From Isoetes taiwanensis (Eukaryota; Streptophyta; Lycopodiopsida; Isoetales; Isoetaceae), in assembly GCA_021234155.1 (NCBI GenBank), contig JAJEKV010000009.1, positions 12,530,546-12,594,545 on the forward strand: DNA of 64,000 nucleotides. The letters are read 5' to 3'. The notes below the pieces were generated by a model that saw only the letters and a list, made by a program, of their open reading frames with translations, was not told the origin of the DNA and did no database searches. The position numbers and the translations under genes are program-made. Below, in pieces: positions 11,991 through 23,338 of the stretch (positions are counted from its first letter, which is position 1; every line of letters starts with the position of its first letter).

Positions 11991-12356
11991 TATTTTCCAC
12001 TCCTTGACCAGATGAAGTCCAATTTAACTAGAACAAAAAGCAATTATTGCTAATCAAACCTAATTAACAACATTTATGCACCTAGAATTTGTAATTAATA
12101 AAACGTTTTATTCACAAAATTTAATATTTACCATACCATGAGTATTTTTCACATTTTGGAAAATTTAGTTCAAACTTTTTAGGTTCCTTAGTTTCAATTT
12201 TTCTAACTATTACTAGCTTAGCATATAGTACAAAAATGAGAAAAATTTCCCACTTTTCGAGATTTGTGCTTGGACTATTATTTCCAAGACTGGGTTCTAT
12301 TTTGTTAGTACTCTTTTGAGCATGGCGGTGCTTTGCTCTTGGTCTCAAAGAACATT

Positions 12357-12371
12357 GCTCACGATACCCTT
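12357..12371 (-). promoter_or_regulatory. Degraded primer-binding site, minus orientation (copy 1)
   Basis: The copy 2 counterpart (44695-44706) is a perfect reverse complement of TGGTATCAGAGC, one base away from the LTR end. In copy 1 the same position reads gctcacgataccc, with changes of the recurrent CTG/CAG type. It is still identifiable from its position next to the LTR. Confidence 0.6.
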
Positions 12372-13667
12372 TGTGGCATCCCCTACTGTTATCACGGTTG
12401 CACTCCGCCGGTATACAAACGAGGAGTTCATCCCCATACCAGCTCCATGCTACTCCGCGTGTCATCCCAACCTTGATGAGTTCGATGGGAAGAATGAAGG
12501 GGTCATTTTACCTGTCTCCCTTGGGGCCTACCTAAAAACATAAACATACATGTCGGTATACAACATCGCATCACATGACCATCCGCGAAGGATGGCTCAC
12601 CACATATCTGCATAGGAAAAGATCGATTACATCACATATGGAGATCCTACCCAAGGCTCGGGCTTCGAAGGGGATGGCCCGGCTTAGGGTCTCGAGGTCA
12701 TTCTTGAGCCAAATTCATGGCAAAAAGTGTTGGGACTTGGTCCAGCCCAGCCGGATGCATAGCCAAGGGGCTATTCACGGGTTGCATCTCCCGGTTCGAT
12801 GGGGCGGTGGGGATCACTCCCACCGGAGATTGGCATCTTGACTCAAGGTGACTAGAGGGCCCTTTGCCATTACTCGACTTGAACTCCATGGAAAGTGTAC
12901 ACCACCCTAAGAGTGTCGAACCCATGCAAAGCCCTCACACAGTGGCAGAGCATTAGGTCTAGTGCACAATAGTCCCCGATAGGCTTTACTACCAGAGGGA
13001 CATGATCATGAGTCAGGACATAAACCTCCTTGTAAGCCAGTCTGGCCCCTTCACCCACAACCAGGTGTGGTTCTTGTACACAGGCCGAATTTAATAGTGT
13101 GTTAAAGAGGGCTAGCTAGGAGCATCAACTACCAGGCTTTAGGGTCTCTACCCCCCTTCCCAATACAATGAGTCCACAGAGATCATCATCACATACATAT
13201 CACAGAAGAACTAAAGAACAAGATTTAATCTAAATCACAGAGTTAGGTTCTTTAGTTAAGGCTTGGTATCTAGAGATCTAGATGGCTGCTATGGGCAAAT
13301 CAATAGGCTAAACCTACTTACTCTATGTTTGGGAGGTGGTTTAGACTATTGAATTGGCAAAATACCTGATCCCTGGCTCGCTCCTTCTGCTCTGAACGCA
13401 TCCATGCTGCAGAACTGCTTGAAGATGAAGCTAGAAAGGAAAGCTGATGAGCTAGACTGCTCAGACAGACTTTGGGAGGCGAGATTGGCTCTTGGAGCAA
13501 GCAAAACAGAGCTCTAAAAGGCTGTGGACGAAAATGGAAAGTTAGGGTTTTATACTTATATAGACTAAGGGTTAGGGCTAGGGCTTCCTATTTCTCCCTT
13601 GAGCATGTGGGATAAATGGGTGTGGCCCACTTGCCTATATTAATTAAGTGGGCTAAAGTGTACACAT
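12372..13667 (-). repeat. 5' LTR of the minus-strand retrotransposon, truncated (copy 1)
   Basis: This matches 2498-3894 of the 3' LTR, then stops abruptly at gtgtacacat and joins older element sequence. The 152 bp that would form the LTR's outer end (as in 3895-4046) are absent, so the target-site duplication cannot be checked. The first 500 bp carry many of the motif-specific changes, for example TGTGGCATCCCC here against TGTGACGTCCCC in copy 2. Confidence 0.75.
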
Positions 13668-15646
13668 CTCTTTTCTTGATCTGTTACACTGTGGGAGGGA
13701 GGGAATAATAGGGGGAATATGCATGCAAGGCATATAGCTTACACTATTACAGTTACAAATACTACTAAAGCTATTAGGTCCCCTTGGTGTCTCCCCTCGA
13801 GGTGTACACATATTCTATAGCAGTGTTGTCGAGGTTCCTCCTAGTGCGCTGGTGTTGAAGATCTATATCCTCTTATTTGTACGCCAGCTCGTGTTCGATT
13901 GGTAGACTCTTTGATATGTTTGAGTTCTCCAATGTCTGTTGGCTACAGCACCACACACTTTGCTTCACACTCTACAAAGGATGTGACGGTCGTTGATGCT
14001 TCGGCGTTCCGGTTTGCTTCCTAATCTTGATCTTGGGCATTAATTGTTCCCCCTATACAATGTTTGAAGCTAACATATTTGGAGGTGCCCGTTGAAGTTG
14101 TGCGCAATTCCTTTGGCTAGACTTCTAAGGAGTTGTTCTCTTTGTTAGTTGCCCTTCGAATTGCCGATCCTTGGGTTCGTCAAGTTGCATGCGAGTTGCC
14201 CTACTCTGATGAGGTTTCTAGTTGAATCATGGATTCTTCAGTTTGGTTTGTCTGGTCGCTTCTCCATCGAGGTTGCAATCTTACCTATTGGATCCCTTCG
14301 ATTTGATGGCTTAGACGTTGTTGCGTTCTAAGGTGCTATGCTGCCTTCTAGTCTTGTGGTACCTTCTAATTGCACTTGATCACGCTCCACAGCTTTGAAC
14401 CTCATGTCGCATCTAAGGAACTCGTGGAAGTACTAGCATTTCTCCAGCTTCTGGTTTGTGGCCTTTGTCCCTCAATGCATTTGTGTCCCCTGAGTAAAAT
14501 CTCATGGATTCCTGCCCCAATGACTATGCTGTCGTGGATGGCGGATCCTTATATCTACTTTGCTTGACCCTTGAGTTGAAGTTTTTGCCTTAGATCTACT
14601 GCCTGGCTATTGTCTTGAACTCTTTTCTTGCCGAAGGTGCCTTGGTTGCTATCCTTGTCCTTAAGGTGTCGAATACTTCTATTTTGGGCGTTGAGGTCCT
14701 ACTTGTCGGAGATACATTCGGCTTCTCTTCTAATTATTGGTAGGAGTACTGACGAACCATCATCTAGTTGTTGAGTCATATCTCAATGCCGCCGTACCTT
14801 TGTAAGCGCATCTCCATCTAACATGTATGTCACATGTCGGCTTGAGATCATGGCCATGGTTTTTTGAAGATGTCTGGTCGTTCCTCCTTCTATGAGGACA
14901 CTCGTGTTATAAGGCCGTCAAGTGTTGCCCCTGCCACAGGAGATAGAGTTATGTCCCGAAGATGTCATCGTGCAAAACCTAGATGGTGCAGCATTAATGA
15001 TCTTGACATGACCGGCATTATCTCTCATCCTGGCATTGCGCTGGATGAGTGGTCTTCTACTTGAGGCCGCTTCCCAAAGTGTTTGGAGTCGAAGCTTTGC
15101 TTGGGCTCTGGTCGTTTCTCCCTCGTACTTGCTCCTCCATTCGAAAACTTGAACTTGGGCTATAGCTTCTTTGTTTCATCCTTTGGCAGTCAAAGTGATG
15201 GAGTTTCTTGCTGCAAATGCTAAACCCTAAAACATTATCCTAAACTCATGTTTTGTATGATGTGTGTGCTGCATATTCCTCGTTCTGGTTGACTCCGAGG
15301 TTCCTTGAGGGGCTGCAATTATAGTTGACGTTCATGTCTAATCTGAGGACGTCATCCCAAGTTGCGAAGAACGTTCCTCGATATGAACCCTTGAGTGGAA
15401 AATGCTCCTTCTTAATGTGTTTACCTATCATGTGGAGTGCCGTTGCAAGATTGAAGATGTACAGTGCCATTGATCGCTTGAGTAAGATCACCAGGTCATT
15501 GCAGTCGGGCATTCTTGCATGCCTTCGAAGCTCTGAGATAGCGATCGTCAGGTAGACAGTGTCATTTCTTGGCAGGTTGAATTTCTGAGTGCGACTCCTG
15601 TTGCTTGGACTTTGCTTCATTGCGAGATGCCTCCTATGTGCCTAGA
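13668..15646 (-). mobile_element. Right remnant of the older LTR element (copy 1)
   Basis: This is a diverged version of 7085-9230, with shared landmarks through the whole length: atctgtta, gctattaggtccc, ttgatgatctatatcctc-like text and the gcagtcgggcattcttg block. It begins exactly where the truncated 5' LTR ends and is the continuation of the fragment at 2247-2497. It lacks the 150-bp piece present at 8650-8800. Homology ends at 15646, where an unrelated coding fragment begins. No recognisable protein motif was found. The copy 2 equivalent is 46000-47980. Confidence 0.55.
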
Positions 15647-16522
15647 CTTTGTCAAATGACACATGCTCTTCAGCAGTCATTAAAAAGCTCTATAGACTAT
15701 ACTGATAAGAACAAGGGTAAAAATCCCATGGTCTCCTTAAAACACATGGAGAAGAACATAAGATTGGCGTTCAAGTACCTTAAGGAAGAGATAAGTCTTG
15801 GTGAAAATGTTCTTTGCAGACATGGCTGATGTAACTAAATCCTTGAAGAGCACTGTATTAGAAGTTCCCATCCAATGGCCTGAAAGACAAAGATCTGTCA
15901 ATCAGAAGACAACAGCAACACGATGGTAAACGAGAAAGAAGCAAAAAATCATGAAATGTATCTTGGGGCTAGATGTGCGAAAAAGAAAAAAAATATCTAA
16001 ATCCTGAAAAGCTTGCACATCTTACTAAAGGTATGTTAATTGCTGTTCCATCTACAAATGACGATAAGAATAGGCCTTTTTGGATTGCGGGTTAAGGATA
16101 TCGTTTTCAAAGATAATGTCCCCTCTACTGTGAATGTTCATTGGTATGCTACCACGACAGATAACCCTTATACTGGTCGATATGATCCCGTCCTTATCCC
16201 TGTTAAGAAAAGAAAGAAGACAACGAATAAGAATCACATGGACAGTATTCACCTGAGCGAAACTCAAGTCTTGGTATATGACTTCACTCTTAAGGTCAAT
16301 AATATGCTACGCTAGAAAACAATGGACTTGCTGAAGTCCGTGTGCGAGGAAAGCTCTGATGAGGACAATGCCAAGGGTGATGCTGCTGGAGATTATAGTT
16401 CTTCGAGCTCCTCAACTGATAACGAAGATTTCGACACAAGTACAAATGATGCTGAAGGCATTGACGAGTATGATGACACCCCAGATCCAGTGCTCTTTGG
16501 TGGACGTAAAATTCTTTTGTAG
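15647..16522 (+). pseudogene. Unknown gene fragment with acidic, serine-rich tail (copy 1)
   Basis: I do not recognise the family. Open pieces on the plus strand are a basic helical stretch (PMVSLKHMEKNIRLAFKYLK, 15730-15790), a globular-looking stretch (GMLIAVPSTNDDKNRPFWIA, then VKDIVFKDN and VNVHWYATTT, 16030-16180), a Lys-rich loop and an acidic tail (EESSDEDN then a Ser run then Asp/Glu, 16340-16480), ending TAG at 16520-16522. One extra base at about 16090 breaks the frame inside the globular part, and a TAG at 16313 interrupts the frame before the acidic tail. Both lesions are also in copy 2, so they are older than the duplication or genuine. The PFWIA...VxVHWYA pattern resembles a small beta-barrel reader domain (Tudor- or BAH-like), but this is only a guess. 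Confidence 0.5.
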
Positions 16523-17876
16523 TGTTTCATCCTTAAAGGCATCATGTTGTTCTCTCGTTGTAATTTTGCAAATCCAAAATGCTATGCGCGTATAGTCCCT
16601 TAACAAGTGCATATTTTATAAAGTAGCTTCGCTATGCGCATATAATGCATTTTTAAATCTCTTCTTTTACTCTCTACCACGTTTTTTTTTCTTAAATGCT
16701 CATTGTTTATTCGTATCAAGCATAACAATCTCCCAACCAGTTAACATTTCATATTCTTTACCAGACAAGTGCAGCAACAACTCCAAACAATACGCAACAA
16801 AATTGCATGTAACCTATGTAATGGAGATACACTGCAAACATGACAGTAATAGCTTTAGCCATTATTAGTATAAAATTTTAAGAATGTGCATGCATGATAT
16901 TTTTCCATTTTTATCATTATTATTGCTACCTTTACAACTAGTGTACACCAAAATAAAAAATCATTTTAACAATCATACTTTATGTAATTCAACATAACAT
17001 TTCATCCAAAAAGCACAATAAAATATATCAATTCTTATTTATTGTACCTAGTCAACACTCCTTATTTGATGTATCTATTCAGCCGACATAGCGGCAATGT
17101 CTATTTCAATACTACAAAAACCGAATAACAAGCTACTTGATTGTCATTAACACCATTTCAGATGATATGAAACCATCTTTGTAATTTTCCATAACAAACT
17201 CCTTTCAGCATTTAAACAAACCCTAAAAATCTGGAAATGTGGATCCTTGATATTTCTTTCTCCACGTCTTGCATATGGGCATTTTGAGATTCTTAACTCG
17301 AGCTCTCATCCTAACCTCCACGAAGCTTAAAACAGATAATGGATTACATAATGCATCCAACAAAACCTCAAAATTTAGAATCCCACAATTGTAGTGTCGA
17401 CTCTACATGTCACGGCATCAAGCGCATAAACTAATAAGCGCCAAAATCTAACCTCACCATTTAACTTCACCAGACAAACAATACAAATGCTAAAAAACAT
17501 GATAACCTAACCGACTATGCAATCCAACCCACCCCTTTCCCAAGCTTGCATTACCGCTAGTTCTTTTTGTTTTTAATCAATCTGTTTCGGTGTCCTACAT
17601 TTCTGGCGGGGCGTGATTATGCATTTTAGTATCCGCGAAAGAGGCCTCTCATTTTGTTTTTTCCATTTCTAGGCCTTCAGGATCTCTTGCAATTTCAAGC
17701 AGAAAAGGAGGCCCGCTCTTCTTGTTCTTGCTAAGGGAGTTGAGAAATGTGAATATTTTTAGTTAATTATGTATTGATTTTTTTAATTAATTACATTGAT
17801 TAATACATATTTTTTAATTAATTATATTGCTTGATTATATTAGTTATTAGTTTATAATTTTTTAAGGGTTGTCATC
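16523..17876. other. AT-rich non-coding stretch (copy 1)
   Basis: No gene is seen. It is AT-rich, with several taattaatta-type segments at 17763-17830. These include an inverted pair tatgtatt / aatacata (17768 and 17804) just before the C-rich tract. It could act as a matrix-attachment-type region, but this cannot be shown from sequence. The copy 2 equivalent is 48858-50209. Confidence 0.5.
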
Positions 17877-18058
17877 CCTTCCCATTTGCACCCCTCCCTT
17901 CCCTCGCTCCCAGTTGGCCTCCTTTCTTTTGCCCCTCTCCTTTTGCCCCCCCCCTACCTCTTTCTTACCCCTCCCTTTTTGCCCCTTTAACCCTTTGCCT
18001 CTCCCCTTTGCCCCTCCCCCTTCTCTTTGCCCCTCTCCCATCCCACCTCTTTCTCCAT
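17877..18058 (+). repeat. C-rich polypyrimidine tract (copy 1)
   Basis: About 180 bp are almost pure C/T on the plus strand, built from degenerate ttgcccctctcc-like units. The proline-rich and glycine/arginine-rich ORFs across it are low-complexity artefacts. The copy 2 tract at 50210-50382 has the same units but differs in run lengths. Confidence 0.85.
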
Positions 18059-18399
18059 TTTTTTTCTTTGTAGACATTGTTCTTTTCTCAGACTATTTTT
18101 GTAAATCTTATTCCTGTTGTATCATCAAAAAATCTAGTGGTGATTCAATATCAAGTTACTTATTTTTGCATGAGTCCTACTTTACTACATGAGTGCCAAA
18201 CGTCAGAATGTGAACCACTTTAATTAAATCGCGACCTTATTGTGCCCCCTTGCTTGGGGTGATGTTCCCTATAGCAGCACCCTTTGCCAAAAGGCCCTGG
18301 GATGACGGTCCAGGAGGAAGAATATTTCTTGTTGATGGGCCGCGATGTACATGGTTTTCCTAGCCTCAGAGAAAAGGCGGTATTGTCTGATCACGTGCG

Positions 18400-21030
18400 A
18401 GTATAGAGCAGGGTCTATGACCTAGCAGCGCCAGCATTTGTGTTCCTTGCACTTAGTATCAAACCACTGATTATGCAAGAAGATTGTGGTCCCCGAGGCT
18501 CGTCGAGGGTAGCTTATCCCAGAGCACCTTCCTGCAACAGTCTCGAGGATATCAATCAGCATGCCCGCATGTTGCTCTAGTGTAGAGAACTGCAAAATGG
18601 CTACCAAGTCATTTGTGAGCATCTGGGCATAAGCCCCTGTTCATAGTCCAATCGCAGCTGAGGCATGCGAGGAGGTGCCGCGCAGGAGGTTGGAATAACC
18701 TACCAAGCTAGCTGCAAGTAAAGTGATAGGTGGTCTGAGTCCACCTCCTCATCCCTACTATCTGTTCCCCACTTTCGGAAGTGCTTGACAACATGCATAT
18801 CACCTTTCGACCACCAACACATAATCGACCCGCGGTAGTTCCTCCCCTTGGTTTTCACGCTTTTGCAAGTGTGCTTGTGAGAGGAAAACCACTATGCTAG
18901 TCCATTGCAAATTATTAGGTCAAAGATACTACAGAGCAACGACAACTGCCTATCATAGCATGTGACTTGATTGTCATCTAATAACCATGGCCAAGCTCCT
19001 TGCAGATATGGGCCTCATCTTTCTCATGGAAATATAGGATCATACAAGACACAAGCTACCTGACTTGTTAGAATACCAGCGCTACTCCATCCTTAATGAG
19101 TGCACAGGACAGCGGGGATATGGGGGTGTCGCCTATTACTACTGGGCAACCTTGGCACAGTCAGTTCCCGTGTGCAAGACATACAAGCACAACCGGTACT
19201 ACACGTGCTTGGCGTGCATGTCTTGAGAATCGCGGCAGCCCCCTCTTTGTGGCGGTCTGCTATCTGCTACTTCACACATGCCAAGATAAACTTCTATCAC
19301 ACCCACTTGGATGTGGATAGGTTGGACCCCTATATTGAGGACATATAGTAGCACAAGCAGTTTGGTAGTGTCATACTTGTCAGAAAATTCAATACCGCCT
19401 TTGGCCTTGAGAACAACCCATGAGGTTTGATCCCTTGGCTGATGATGTGTCGCAACTGTGCCCTTACTTACCCTGTTCATCCTATGGATATCTGGAAAAG
19501 GCCCTGCAGAGATGGCATTCCCTCTAGGTTCAAATACTGAATAGAAACTAGATCCAACATTCCAAGATCCAAAATTCCGGGGCCCGATGCCAACATCAAG
19601 ATGCATAACATGGGTCTCCGTGGCGGGGATCACTTGTCGATTCCATGCCAGAGCAATAAAAGCTTCCATTACCTCCCACCAATGTATGTTAGTGTGGGAA
19701 AAGATGCTAGCCATCTTGTACTAATTGGTTCCACCGTAAGTTGAGACTATCTCCCTTCTGCCACAAGAAGCCCCGACAATTCTAGAAGACCGTGTAGAGG
19801 CACAGTCGCTATTTGCTGGCAGGAGCTGGAGCTACAGATTCATTGGTGACGGCATAAGAGGGGTAGAGGCAGCATGCGGCATGGGACAATTGCCAGGTCG
19901 GCAATCGGAGCATGGTGTACAGCTATAGTGCGCGAATCAGGATCATGGCCTGAAGCGGCTGGGGCTCCAATAGAAGGGCCACGAAGGTTTGCAGCATTTA
20001 CAATAGTATTTGGCAGCCCAAAGATCTGCATCTTGTCACGGATTAGTCCTTCAACTCCTTCCCGTCTGCAGACACCCTTGACTTTATCCAACTCGTGCAT
20101 GCGGTCTTCCTGTTGTATAGGGATAATCGGTCAACATGCAGGGCGGTCCCCTTCAACTGCTTGCCCTGATGCAAAATGGTTGCTCGCTTTTGCGTGTCCC
20201 TGACTGTGAATGTGACCACTTGGAGGTAGCTCACCCTAACAATATGTATGGGCATATGGAACGTCATCCTGGCAAGGATCATCGTCTAGGGCCAGTTGAT
20301 GAGTTTCTCTCCTGCCTCTTCTGATCAAGCTGCACACCATCACGTTATGGCTCTGTGTCTTCGCTCTTGAAGCTCTCTGATGGTCAGGTCAATGCTGGCT
20401 GTTGCGGCATGTACTGTTTGCAGTCAGCGGGGCGTGTGCTGTGGTCTGCGTTGGGATGGTGGCGACATGGTTGTGTCTTGGTGGCGTGCAGCAATGGGTA
20501 GCTCTTAATGACATTATGCAGGCTGTTGGATGTGTGGGACTGTCGTGGCCTGTGATATGGCCTCTACTTTCTGAAGCCGAGAGCTCATTGCCTTGCCAAT
20601 TCAAGCATGCACCGCTACAATTGTTCATGAGCCTCTGCATGGAGGCCCTTGCCTTGCTGGGCAATGACTGCCCGTAGCTCCTGCACCTCTCGATCTCGAG
20701 CGGCAAAGTTGTGCTCGAGTTTCAGCAAGCGGGTGTCTAGCACAGGGTTCACAGCCAATGCGGGCGCTTTCTGTGTCTCGACCTCGCTTTAAAGGGCTCT
20801 CACTGTGACTAGCTCTCTTCAAAGACAGTCTGGACGATTCACATCATGGTGGCGGCCTCTTCAACTTCTGATCGAAGGAAGGAGATGGTTGGCATCGTCC
20901 CCTGCTCAGCATGTTGCCTATCATGTGGCACGACTTTTATAGTGGTGGACAGGGAGTCCACGTGAGCCTGCAGGTCAGCGAGACCCTGCTTGTCAAAGTA
21001 AGTTTCTTTTCTTTTTGTACACAAATTTTA
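18400..21030 (-). mobile_element. LINE relic with ORF1p-like and endonuclease-like pieces (copy 1)
   Basis: Read on the minus strand from 21024 downwards, the order is: a heptad-like coiled-coil stretch (LQAHVDSLSTT, later ARDREVQELRAVIAQQ near 20680); an ORF1p C-terminal-like piece (RDTQKRATILHQGKQLKGT, about 20140-20200, resembling the LKGTxxxV segment of LINE ORF1 proteins); then endonuclease-like pieces. The latter include an ETH motif (about 19610, residues 33-35 of the frame starting 19714), DYVLV at about 18812-18830 and SDH at 18730-18738, the terminal catalytic pair of AP-type LINE endonucleases, followed by WFDTKCKEHK (about 18450), common just after EN in LINE ORF2. No reverse transcriptase follows. 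Frames shift repeatedly, so it is dead. Confidence 0.55.
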
Positions 21031-22640
21031 TGCATTCAAAATTAAAAGAATGCTTGCAGCTTAGTTCACATCATTAGAGCTATGCTTTGGTAGGGATTTA
21101 ACAAAAGATTAACGCAGCTTGCTTTCTCATTACGATGAGAAAAAAGGTGGTTCCTTGAAGTTTCTAAAAGTTCACATTTGGAAAAGGACAATGAGGCTTT
21201 TATGAGGTTCATATGGGTTGATAAGAAATTTATGCGTTTTTACCAATGGATCGACAAATTTATATTCCAAAATTTGTTTCACATCATTTCCCTTTGTTAA
21301 TTAAGGCTTTTGCAAAGGCACAATTTTTAGATGTCTATTTTATTATTTAGGTATAATAGTAATTTTTGCTTTTATGCTAAGAGGCTCACAATGAAACTCA
21401 AGTTCTATATCCATGACTTTATGTTTTTGGTCATTTATATGGTGGATGGGAGAATGTTTTAAGAATATTGGGGTTAAATATTCTGTGAATATTCCTTTTG
21501 ATATTGCATTGTCTGTATAATCCATTCACTCATATTCTGCTGCTAATGCATTCACTCATATTCTGCAGCTGTGGAGGGCTTTAAGATTCTAAGTCAAAAT
21601 GCAAATAAAACGTCTGATCAAAAAGAGAAACTTTCTGCAAACAAAATTTTTGAAGCTATTGTTTTATCTTTCTACCATTCTGCTCTAAGATGAGAACTTG
21701 CATAATGACATCTATTTTTTTATTTCATTTTTTTACTTTTTCTTTTGCTTTTTCTTTTGTCTAGATAGGAACCATTGATACATTAATATTTTAATATTGT
21801 CTATTGTGGCAACGTGATGAATTATACTTTAATGCAAATGTTCATACTGGAGGGCTGGTTGCCCATGTTTTAAATGCATGTTTTTTTAAGTTGTTGGCTT
21901 TTGCAAAGTAAGTTTCTTTGAATTTAAATTGTTTTCTTACCATTTTAAGCTATGTGTTTGCAGTATTATGGATCTCTTCTTTACGATGCATACAATAATC
22001 ATATAAGGGTCTGTGTGGAGTAAAGCCAACTCAAATAAAGTAGCAGGAAGTGGAAAAAGAGCGACAGTTCAAGGAAACAAAAGATGCAAATAACAGGAGC
22101 GCTTCTCTTGGAAGGGAAAATCAAGTTGAAGTACTAAGAGACCTTATGGAGTACAATATATTTGTTGGTTATGGAACAAAGCCATATAAATAACTTCTTG
22201 GTCATCATATATACCAAATCTGTCAATTTAGAGAACCCAGCAACAACACATGAATAATGTAAAACTTTAAATAATGTGTTCTTTTGCATTACTTCTCTAG
22301 AATAGAAACATAGAGATGCGAAACTTCCTGCGTCCTACTTGTACATGGGCATTCGAAACTTTCTGCATTCTACTTGTACATGGGGCATTTTTGAAAAGCT
22401 TGTTAAACCGAAAATAAAATTTAACCAGGGGTCTTAGCAAAGCCTCATTTTCTCTTGCTGACAAAAAAGTAAATGGCCTTAGCATTCACAAGTCCATAGT
22501 CTACAATTCACTTAATTAAAATATTTGCGCAAATTGTTTAATTTGGGAACAAAAAATACTAGTCTAGAAGAACATGCAAAGGAACGTCATTCAACAGTTC
22601 AGATCATGGCTAGCTAAACTTAAGGACATAAGATGCTCTT
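21031..22640. other. AT-rich non-coding stretch (copy 1)
   Basis: No gene is recognised. It contains an 18-bp perfect direct repeat (cattcactcatattctgc) at 21523-21540 and 21549-21566, and T-rich runs at 21715-21760. The copy 2 equivalent, 53326-54940, is nearly identical. Confidence 0.55.
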
Positions 22641-22790
22641 GGATGCTCTTCAAAAGCGCTTAAGGAGATTTAACCAAACCCTTTAGACGATCCTTATCAT
22701 CGTTTCTCGAGGGACTATACATCGACTTTTGGATGCTTATTCAAAAGCAGTCAAGGAGATTACCAAACCCTTTAGACGATCCTTATCATA
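22641..22790. repeat. 90-bp direct repeat, two degenerate units (copy 1)
   Basis: Unit 1 begins ggatgctcttcaaaagc at 22641 and unit 2 begins ggatgcttattcaaaagc at 22731. Both continue aaggagatt, accaaaccctttagacgatc, cttatcat. A third, weaker relative with ggatgcttatt, agatt, caaaccctt and cttatcatc lies at 24138-24196, just 3' of ERdj3B. The copy 2 equivalent is 54950-55095. Confidence 0.7.
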
Positions 22791-22800
22791 ACTTCCCGTA

Positions 22801-23338
22801 GGTGATCCGGAACCAGTTGTTGGCGTGGACGAGCCTGTTGTGTCCTTGCCTGAATCTTTCATTTCATCTACCGTAGATGCATCCCATCCCAACCACATTG
22901 TATATTGGTGAACCGAGAGGCAACATTCTCAAGCTTTCGGGGAGTTTGGTATCTGTTATTCGAGGTTGAGGCCGAGGCATAGGGATTGCGGCATCAGCGT
23001 GTTTTGCTAAAGGCGACTTAGGGCATTCTATATGTCCATTGACAGTGCTAGATCTGTTGTGGAGTGGGAGCACTTGGGTGTGCCGGGTTCTGAATTGCAC
23101 ATATTGCGTTCTCATATAAGCCTTGCAAGGGCATTACTTGTGCAGGAAATACATCAACTAGATGCGGTGATAAGGCATGCGCAAAGTGGCTCGGCTATGT
23201 TTATATTTTGTTAGTTTGTTATTTCTATATGAAGTTCATGGAGCTTGATCTGTATTTGTGTTGAAGTGCTTGCAGGAGCACCTTGGTGTTGGGGAGCTCA
23301 ACTTCGTTCACCTGGTTGAGTGTCCTTCAACATTGTAA
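22801..23338 (+). pseudogene. Unrecognised plus-strand coding-like fragment with possible terminal exon (copy 1)
   Basis: Function unknown. One frame from 22801 reads GDPEPVVGVDEPVVSLPES and on to a stop after about 37 codons. The same frame then gives a second open piece at 23032-23214 (SARSVVEWEHLGVPGSELHI, then a helical stretch rich in Leu and Ala). A good 3' splice-acceptor-like site (ttgaagtgcttgcag, 23275) precedes a short open end, EHLGVGELNFVHLVECPSTL, with a stop at 23336-23338. This could be the last exon of a host gene. No family was recognised. In copy 2 the first part is scrambled, but the candidate terminal exon is intact (55612-55674). Confidence 0.3.

Larger units (their letters stand above)
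2498..13667 (-). mobile_element. LTR retrotransposon, minus strand (copy 1)
   Basis: Two direct LTR copies, 2498-4046 and 12372-13667, flank about 8.3 kb. Reading the minus strand, the right-hand LTR is the 5' LTR. It is followed by a tRNA-iMet primer site, damaged here but perfect in copy 2 as TGGTATCAGAGC. The internal region runs leftwards and ends in a purine tract aaggtggggagaa directly before the 3' LTR. These are the signatures of retroviral-type replication. The internal region has no long open frame and I could not place a protease, RT or integrase motif in it, so it may be a non-autonomous element or too decayed to read; the superfamily (Ty1-copia or Ty3-gypsy) is undetermined. The outer 152 bp of the 5' LTR are missing. 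Confidence 0.78.

Noticed and set aside
17869-18192. Proline-rich ORF on the plus strand and Gly/Arg-rich ORF on the minus strand
   Set aside because: Both are direct translations of the low-complexity C/T tract; frames and lengths differ between copies.
19096-19348. Plus-strand ORFs across the LINE relic
   Set aside because: They are opposite to the recognised LINE frames, have no motif, and change between copies.
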